A stretch of 64,000 bases of DNA from Blastococcus sp. PRF04-17 (GTDB taxonomy: Bacteria; Actinomycetota; Actinomycetes; Mycobacteriales; Geodermatophilaceae), in the NCBI RefSeq assembly GCF_023016265.1, contig NZ_CP095412.1:310001-374000 (forward strand). The letters are read 5' to 3'. The notes beneath the pieces were generated by a model. The model saw only the letters and a list, made by a program, of their open reading frames with translations, made no database searches and was not told where the DNA came from. Position 1 is the first letter of the stretch. Each line of letters opens with the position of its first letter. A program made the translations under genes and the position numbers. Below, piece by piece: positions 59,264-64,000 of this stretch.

Positions 59264-59757
59264 CGGGCCACCGAGAGGTTCTGCTCGGCACCGCCTGCGA
59301 CGTCGCTGGGACGCTGGCCCGGCAGGTACTTGTCCATCGTGATGACGCCGACCGGCGTGGCGCTGCCGCTCCCGGCCGGCACGTCCGCCTGCGTGGAGCT
59401 GTGTGCGTCGACGACGTCCACCAGCGTGGCGAGGATCGCCCAGCCGAAGCCGTCCCGAGGCACCTCGGTGCCCTCGGCGGTCGGTACCCACGCCTCGACG
59501 TGCAGCCCGGTCCGGGTGGTCTCGAACGTCACGGTCAGCTCGGCGTCGCCCAGCGCGATCTGTGCCAGCGTCGCGCACGCCTCGTCCGCGGCCAGGCGCA
59601 GGTCCTCCACCGAGTCCAGGTCGAAGTCCATGCGGATGGCCAGGTCAGCGGCGACGGCCCGGACGGCGGGCAGGTAGGTGGCGCTCGTCGGCACGCGGAG
59701 CTCCAGGCGCTCCGCGGGTCGTGCGTCCTGCGCGAGGGCAGCCCTCGAGTCGGCCAT
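59260..59757 (-). CDS. rsbW: Anti-sigma factor, RsbW-like HATPase, with degenerate N-box
   Basis: A 165-residue serine-kinase-fold protein that would bind SigF. It starts MADSRAALAQDARPAERLEL at the ATG with GAAGGAG ten bases upstream (an ATG six codons earlier lacks a site). The ATP-binding region reads DSVEDLRLAADEACATLAQI: the glutamate of the N-box is kept but the asparagine is replaced by threonine (residue 63). The glycine-rich G1 box is not recognisable. Similar decay is seen in some actinobacterial anti-SigF proteins. So it may sequester the sigma factor without phosphorylating the antagonist. Confidence 0.85.
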   Translation of the reverse strand: MADSRAALAQDARPAERLELRVPTSATYLPAVRAVAADLAIRMDFDLDSVEDLRLAADEACATLAQIALGDAELTVTFETTRTGLHVEAWVPTAEGTEVPRDGFGWAILATLVDVVDAHSSTQADVPAGSGSATPVGVITMDKYLPGQRPSDVAGGAEQNLSVAR

Positions 59758-59882
59758 CCGTGTGTGCTCCTTCATCGCCCGCGCACCCGTCGTCCGGGGC
59801 GCGGCAGTGTCGTCGTGGGTGGGCCCGCCGGGGGTTGCAGCGGAGCGCGGGAGTCCTCCCGGCTGTGCCCAACCTCGGCTCT

Positions 59883-59909
59883 GTACCCGAGGTGTCCGGT
59901 CGTCCAAAC
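59883..59909 (-). promoter_or_regulatory. SigF-type promoter for rsbW-sigF
   Basis: Minus strand GTTT (59906-59909), a 17-base spacer, then GGGTAC (59883-59888). The SigB/SigF consensus is GTTT-N14-17-GGGTAT, so ten positions have one mismatch. It lies about 125 bases upstream of the rsbW start and implies autoregulation by SigF. Confidence 0.75.
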
Positions 59910-59946
59910 GTGCCTGCATCCACCGCCCACCGTAGGCGTCCACGCG

Positions 59947-59971
59947 GTTGCCGGTGCCCGGACCCTGGTAT
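59947..59971 (+). promoter_or_regulatory. Weaker SigF-type promoter for the SpoIIE fusion gene
   Basis: GTTG, a 15-base spacer and TGGTAT (59966-59971), eight of ten consensus positions, with the ATG 14 bases downstream. Facing away from the rsbW promoter in the same 227-base gap. Confidence 0.4.
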
Positions 59972-59984
59972 TTGCTGGCCGGAG

Positions 59985-61838
59985 ATGAGTACCGGTCCCG
60001 GCAGTGTGCCACCGCTCCCTGGACCCGCCGGGGAGGCGGGCACCGCTGTCCTGGTCGCCGCGATGGAGTCGGCGCCGGCGGCGATCTACTGCCTGTCCGC
60101 CGCCGCCGAGCCGGTGTGGGCCAACGCCCGCGCCCGGGCGCTGGGCACCGATCCCGCGGCGATGCCCATGATCGACGGCCGCAAGGTCGGGGAGCTCGTG
60201 GAGGCGGCGCTGCGCACCGGCCGGCCCGAGACGGTGACCGGTCCGCTCGGTCCCGGCGGCCCCAGGGCGACGGCCGTGGTGCGCCCCCTGCGCGTCGCGG
60301 GTGGCCAGGGCGCGCTGCTCGTCCTGGAGTCCGAGGACGTCGTGGCCGACCCCTCGCTGTGGCCCCGGACGGCCGACGGGGTGGAGCAGGCGCAGCTGTC
60401 GCTGCTGCCGCCGTCCCTGCCGATGCTGCCCGATCTGCGGCTGTCGGGCAGCTACCACCGGGCCAGCTCCTCCACGGCGGCCGGTGGGGACTGGTACGAC
60501 GCGGTCTCGCTCGGCGGCGGTCGGGTGGCGCTCGTCGTCGGCGATGCGGTGGGGCACGGAGTGCCCGCGGCCGGCGCGATGAGCCGGCTGCGCGGTGCCA
60601 TGCGCTCCTCGGCCCTGCGGGACCCGTCCCCTGCGGCGGTGCTCGCCGCGCTCGACGACTTCGCCGGCCAGATGGACGACGTCGAGGGCGCGTCGGTCTT
60701 CTACGGAGTGCTCGACGCGGGCACCGGCGACCTGGTCTACGCCGCCGCTGGGCACCCGCCGCCCCTCGTGGTGGGGACCGACGGTGGCACCGCGTTCCTG
60801 CCGCTGGACCCGCGCCCTCCGCTGGGCAGCTTCCCGGGCAGCCCGGTCGCAGAAGGCCGGCTCGTGCTCGAGCAGGGGGCCACGCTCGTCCTGTTCTCCA
60901 ACGGGGCGGTCACCAGTGCCGCAGCCGAGGCGCCCCGGGCGCTGGAGCGGCTGTCGAACGCGGCGCGGACCGTTCTGGGCGACCCGGACACGCTGGACCG
61001 CGCCGAGAGGGCGGACCTCGCCGCAGCGGTCGCCGAGGGCGCCCGCTCGCCCGGCGGATGGCCCGACGACGTGGCGGTGCTCGTGGCGCACCGCCGGTCG
61101 GCCACGCTGGAGCCGCTGCACCTGGAACTGATCGCCACGCCCGCGGTCCTTCCCGGGATCCGGCGCCGGCTCGGCGGCTGGCTCACCGGACTGGGCATGG
61201 GGGAGCAGGACCGGGTCGGCGTGATGGTCGCCGTCGGCGAGGCCTGCGCCAACGCCGCCGAGCACGCGTACCGCGGCAGCGAACCCGGCCCGATGACGGT
61301 CACGGCGGCCGTCGACGTCGACGGGCTGCTCACCGTCACCGTGCGCGACCAGGGGTCGTGGCGGCCGCCCGACCGGGACCCCGGTGACCGGGGCCGAGGA
61401 CTCATGATCATGCGTCAACTGGTCGACGGTGTCGTCCTCGAGGAGGAGGAACGCGGCACGGCGGTCACGCTGAGCATGCGCCTTCGCCGGACCCCCGACG
61501 TCGACCCGGAGCTCGGCGCCGCCACGGCGAACGCCACGGTGACCGTCGACCGGTCCGGTGCCCGTCCGGTCGTGCGCGTCAGCGGCGCCGTCGACGAGTT
61601 CAGCGCCGAGCAGCTGCGCATCCGGCTGCTCGAGGCCAGTCACGGCGGCACCGGCCGGGTGGAGCTGGACCTGGGAGGGGTGTCGCTGTTCAGCAGCGCG
61701 GCCGTCCGCGTCGTCCTGGCCATCGCGCGCATCGCACGCGACGAAGGCTGGCGGCTGGTCGTGCACGCCGCCGAGGGCGGCGTGACGCGGCACGTCCTGC
61801 AGATCAGCGGGCTGGGCGGTCTGGTGGACCTGCGCTGA
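59985..61838 (+). CDS. PAS-SpoIIE phosphatase-HATPase-STAS fusion protein
   Basis: A 617-residue protein combining all partner-switching activities. Residues 15-120 are PAS-like (AAMESAPAAIYCLSAAAEPV). About 150-370 are a SpoIIE/PP2C phosphatase (AAGGDWYDAVSLGGGRVALV then GDAVGHGVPAAGAMSRL and WPDDVAVLVAHR). About 380-500 are a HATPase with intact N-box (VGEACANAAEHAYRG) and the loops VRDQGSWRPPDRDPGDRGRG and MIMRQLVDGV. About 515-617 are a STAS domain with a phosphorylatable serine pair (LGGVSLFSSAAVRVVLAI). It is divergent from rsbW-sigF and should feed that switch: the phosphatase would reactivate an antagonist and the HATPase could bind or phosphorylate it. ATG at 59985, 14 bases after a SigF-like -10. 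Confidence 0.9.
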   Translation: MSTGPGSVPPLPGPAGEAGTAVLVAAMESAPAAIYCLSAAAEPVWANARARALGTDPAAMPMIDGRKVGELVEAALRTGRPETVTGPLGPGGPRATAVVRPLRVAGGQGALLVLESEDVVADPSLWPRTADGVEQAQLSLLPPSLPMLPDLRLSGSYHRASSSTAAGGDWYDAVSLGGGRVALVVGDAVGHGVPAAGAMSRLRGAMRSSALRDPSPAAVLAALDDFAGQMDDVEGASVFYGVLDAGTGDLVYAAAGHPPPLVVGTDGGTAFLPLDPRPPLGSFPGSPVAEGRLVLEQGATLVLFSNGAVTSAAAEAPRALERLSNAARTVLGDPDTLDRAERADLAAAVAEGARSPGGWPDDVAVLVAHRRSATLEPLHLELIATPAVLPGIRRRLGGWLTGLGMGEQDRVGVMVAVGEACANAAEHAYRGSEPGPMTVTAAVDVDGLLTVTVRDQGSWRPPDRDPGDRGRGLMIMRQLVDGVVLEEEERGTAVTLSMRLRRTPDVDPELGAATANATVTVDRSGARPVVRVSGAVDEFSAEQLRIRLLEASHGGTGRVELDLGGVSLFSSAAVRVVLAIARIARDEGWRLVVHAAEGGVTRHVLQISGLGGLVDLR

Positions 61839-61898
61839 TCCGGGTGGCGGTACCGCTGCGTCCGTTTGGGACGGCCACCGGGTGACCATCCTCCGACG

Positions 61899-62912
61899 GT
61901 GAGACTTCGGCGCAGCGACGTCAACGGCCCCGGCTACCGGCGACGCCGGGCCGGGCGTGGCTTCGCCTACTACGACACCGACGGCGTCCTGATCAGGGAC
62001 GAGGACGTCCTCGACCGCATCCGCGGGCTGGCCGTTCCGCCGGCGTGGAAGGACGTCTGGATCTGCCCCTGGCCGAACGGGCACATCCAGGCGACCGGCG
62101 TGGACGCGGCGGGTCGGCGGCAGTACCGGTACCACGACCAGTGGCGGGCCCGGCGCGACGCGGAGAAGCACGAGCGGGTGCTCGAGATCGCCCACCAGCT
62201 GCCCGACGTGCGCGACGCGGTCAACGCCGGCCTGCGCACCCGCGGCCTGAACCGGGACCGCGTGCTGGCCTGCGCCATCCGGCTGCTCGACCTGGGGGCC
62301 TTCCGGGTCGGCAGCGAGCAGTACGAGGAGGAGAACGGCACCTACGGGCTGGCCACGCTCAAGCGCGCCCACGTGTCGGTGCGCGGCGAGCGGACCTTCT
62401 ACTCCTACACCGCCAAGGGGGGCATCGAGCGGGAGGTGGAGATCACCGACCGGCCGACGGCGACCATCGTCCGGCAGCTGCTGGACCGGCCGGCGGACGC
62501 GGGGGAGGACCTGCTGGCCTACCAGACCGAGGACGGCGAGTGGCGCGACGTCACCAGCGCCGAGATCAACGCCTACCTCAAGGAGATCAGCGGCGCGGAG
62601 ATCACCGCCAAGGACTTCCGGACGTGGACGGCGACGGTGCTCATGGCCGCCGCCCTCGCCGAGGCGCCGCCGCCCAGGAGCCGCACCGCCCGCAAAAAGG
62701 TGGTCAGCGCCGCCTACCGGCAGGTCAGCGAGCAGCTGGGCAACACACCGGCGGTCTGCAAGGCCAGCTACGTCGACCCGCGGGTGGTCGACCGGTTCGA
62801 GAACGGAGAGACCATCCGGCAGCACGTGCTGGAGCGCGCGGACGAGGCGGAGGCCGACCGCGACACCCAGAAGCTGCTCGAGCAGGCGGTGTGCCAGCTG
62901 CTGTCTGCCTGA
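61899..62912 (+). CDS. DNA topoisomerase IB (poxvirus type)
   Basis: A 337-residue type IB topoisomerase that relaxes DNA through a 3'-phosphotyrosine. Domains: N-terminal VNGPGYRRRRAGRGFAYYDT with VPPAWKDVWICPWPNGHIQA, the catalytic domain with AIRLLDLGAFRVGSEQYEEE (active-site Arg), LKRAHVSVRGERTFYSYTAK, KDFRTWTATVL and the catalytic tyrosine in CKASYVDPRVVDRF (about residue 290). The length matches the compact bacterial poxvirus-like enzymes. GTG at 61899. It lies 60 bases after the SigF-locus phosphatase gene; this may be read-through or chance. A strong terminator follows. Confidence 0.92.
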   Translation: MRLRRSDVNGPGYRRRRAGRGFAYYDTDGVLIRDEDVLDRIRGLAVPPAWKDVWICPWPNGHIQATGVDAAGRRQYRYHDQWRARRDAEKHERVLEIAHQLPDVRDAVNAGLRTRGLNRDRVLACAIRLLDLGAFRVGSEQYEEENGTYGLATLKRAHVSVRGERTFYSYTAKGGIEREVEITDRPTATIVRQLLDRPADAGEDLLAYQTEDGEWRDVTSAEINAYLKEISGAEITAKDFRTWTATVLMAAALAEAPPPRSRTARKKVVSAAYRQVSEQLGNTPAVCKASYVDPRVVDRFENGETIRQHVLERADEAEADRDTQKLLEQAVCQLLSA

Positions 62913-62916
62913 GGAA

Positions 62917-62956
62917 CGCGAAAGGCCCCGCCGGCGGACCGGCGGGGCCTTTCGCG
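62917..62956. terminator. Strong bidirectional terminator
   Basis: Perfect 18-base arms CGCGAAAGGCCCCGCCGG and CCGGCGGGGCCTTTCGCG with a 4-base loop CGGA, between the convergent topoisomerase and STAS genes. The AAA/TTT tracts at the stem base resemble a canonical intrinsic terminator in both directions. Confidence 0.93.
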
Positions 62957-62966
62957 TGGTCCTTCG

Positions 62967-63365
62967 TCAGCGAGCGGTGCTGTCGGCGATCGTGAAGAGG
63001 TCGATCAGGCCGGTCACCTCGAGCGGGCGGGTGACGGCACGGGTGGTCGCGATCAGGCGCAGGCCCACCTCGCGGGCGCGGGATGACTTCTGCGTCTCGA
63101 CGAGCACGGCGAGGCCGGCGGAGCCGAGGAACTGCACGCCGGACAGGTCGATGACCAGTTCGCGCGGCTGCTGCTCCAGCTGGCTGTCGAGCGTCGAGCG
63201 GAGCACCGGAGCGGTGAAGGTGTCCACCTCGCCGACGACCGTGACCGTCACCACGCCGTCCTCACCGGTGGAGGTCGAGAGCGTGATCACGTCGTCGAAG
63301 GGTGCCTCGGTGCCCTCGGTCGACACGTCGGGCTGCCCCTCGGCGGGCAGGTCGGATGTGGTCAC
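62967..63365 (-). CDS. Anti-sigma factor antagonist (STAS domain)
   Basis: A 132-residue STAS protein of the RsbV/SpoIIAA type that releases a sigma factor by binding its anti-sigma factor. N-terminal 28 residues are acidic. The core shows TVTVVGEVDTFTAPVLRSTL and the phosphorylation-site motif LVIDLSGVQFLGSAGLAVLV with the conserved serine in LGSAG, then RLIATTRAVTRPLEVTGLID. GTG start with AGGAG 11 bases upstream. Close to the SigF locus, so probably its soluble antagonist, although it has its own transcription unit. Confidence 0.92.
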   Translation of the reverse strand: MTTSDLPAEGQPDVSTEGTEAPFDDVITLSTSTGEDGVVTVTVVGEVDTFTAPVLRSTLDSQLEQQPRELVIDLSGVQFLGSAGLAVLVETQKSSRAREVGLRLIATTRAVTRPLEVTGLIDLFTIADSTAR

Positions 63366-63564
63366 GGACAGTGGCTCCTCTCGGCGGCGTTCCCGGGCGG
63401 CGGTGACCGCCCGATCAATCTACCGCTGTGCGTTCGGGGGCTCGTCGCCCCCGGCCCGCAGGTGGATCTTCCAGGTCGCGCACCGCACCCGGGGGAGCGG
63501 TCCGCAGCGGCTGCCTGCTGAACCGCGAATTACAACGTAGACAACCGTCGGCGGGCGCGCCAAT

Positions 63565-63590
63565 CCCGCCCCCGGGGGTCCGGGGGCGGG
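63565..63590. terminator. Terminator after the DUF5709 gene
   Basis: CCCGCCCCCGG and CCGGGGGCGGG pair around a 4-base loop, just downstream of the minus-strand gene stop. The rest of the 250-base gap to the STAS gene holds no gene; an AT-richer patch (63529-63545) could carry the STAS promoter. Confidence 0.7.
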
Positions 63591-63616
63591 GTCGGCGTGC
63601 GGCGACTCCGGCGGGA

Positions 63617-64000
63617 TCAGCCCTCGACGACGTGCACGGCGCCCTCTTCGGGCCCCTGCCCGCCGACCGGCTCGTCGGCGGTGGCCTCGATGTCGTCGGC
63701 GGTGCGGTTGGTGCCGGAGTCGGAGTCCGGCGTGGTGTTGAGGTCCTGCTCCAACTGCGCGCCGGCCCGGTCGGGGTCCTCGGCGGGCCGGACGTCGGGA
63801 GCGTCGTCCGGGATCTCGCGGTCGAGCCGGTCGGTCAGCGCCTCGCCCTCCGACTGCTCGAACGCCGTCGTCCCGTGGTCGACCGATGCGCCAGGCCGCT
63901 CGCCGGGCAGTGGTGCGAACTGCGGGTCCTCGGCACGAGCCTGGGTGGGCATGTCGTCCTGCGACACCTCGGGGATGCCGTCGTCCTCGGGGAAGATGTC
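63617..64000 (-). CDS. DUF5709 domain protein, start outside the window
   Basis: An acidic, disordered protein cut by the window edge; about 127 C-terminal residues are present. The reading frame is open to base 64000 (DIFPEDDGIPEVSQDDMPTQ) and the visible part is rich in Asp, Glu, Pro and Gly: AFEQSEGEALTDRLDREIPD, VRPAEDPDRAGAQLEQDLNT, then VGGQGPEEGAVHVVEG at the end. This matches the plan of the actinobacterial DUF5709 family, whose function is unknown. Start cannot be assigned. A GTG at 63967 is inside the frame but is probably not the start. Confidence 0.7.
   Translation of the reverse strand, partial: DIFPEDDGIPEVSQDDMPTQARAEDPQFAPLPGERPGASVDHGTTAFEQSEGEALTDRLDREIPDDAPDVRPAEDPDRAGAQLEQDLNTTPDSDSGTNRTADDIEATADEPVGGQGPEEGAVHVVEG

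Noticed and set aside
61866-61891. SigF-type promoter for topoisomerase IB (GTTT-N12-GGGTGA)
   Set aside because: The spacer of 12 is too short and the -10 has two mismatches.

Overview
The window is very GC-rich chromosomal DNA from a free-living actinobacterium. The gene set (RbpA, SufR-led SUF operon, OpcA, FabG-InhA pair, actinobacterial ferrochelatase, SigF/RsbW module, DUF881 and DUF5709 proteins) and the proline/alanine-rich, GTG-starting proteins suggest the Geodermatophilaceae (Blastococcus, Geodermatophilus, Modestobacter), but the genus is an inference. It is mostly housekeeping sequence: I see no prophage, insertion sequence, CRISPR array, rRNA or tRNA gene.

Layout. 1-4.6 kb: end of a glycolytic run (pgk, tpiA), an orphan peptide-type ABC binding protein, secG, rbpA and a 52-residue small protein. 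4.7-12.2 kb (minus strand): pentose phosphate operon tkt-tal-zwf-opcA-pgl ending in a PIG-L deacetylase. 12.4-14.7 kb: haem A synthesis (ctaB, ctaA). 14.8-21.6 kb: SUF iron-sulfur operon sufR-B-D-ferredoxin-C-S-U-T, almost every junction overlapping by 1-4 bases. 21.5-27 kb: a PerM-type permease, an orphan HicB-like protein and two tandem paralogous multi-pass membrane proteins. 27-33.2 kb: ABC-F protein, a small HTH protein, a crotonase, an ABC exporter, an NTF2-like protein and a rhodanese. 33.4-38.6 kb (minus): acn, an atypical SDR, a CbiX-like protein, DUF881. 38.7-46 kb: sirtuin, acyl-CoA ligase, NlpC/P60 hydrolase, moxR-DUF58-VWA. 45.9-52.1 kb: quinone oxidoreductase, metallo-beta-lactamase-fold hydrolase, SNF2 helicase, Rpf-like muralytic protein, NRDE protein. 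52.2-58.2 kb: fabG-inhA-ferrochelatase, hemerythrin operon, NfeD and SPFH proteins. 58.3-64 kb: a general-stress partner-switching locus (sigF, rsbW, a PAS-SpoIIE-HATPase-STAS fusion, a lone STAS antagonist) with topoisomerase IB and a DUF5709 protein.

Two results matter most for a reader. First, seven genes (zwf, opcA, pgl, one of the two membrane proteins, the rhodanese, the metallo-hydrolase, the hemerythrin) are each broken by one single-base gain or loss, almost always in a short G/C run. Every one is restored by a one-base correction, so sequencing or assembly error is the simplest explanation. Three of the seven are consecutive oxidative pentose phosphate genes. Second, the SigF locus looks self-contained: a near-consensus SigF promoter faces rsbW-sigF and a weaker one faces the divergent phosphatase fusion, while the RsbW has lost the ATP-binding N-box asparagine that the fusion protein keeps. 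Several genes also appear to be leaderless, with a -10 hexamer 6-8 bases before the start codon; ctaA and the quinone oxidoreductase share an identical 14-base element at the same distance from their starts.
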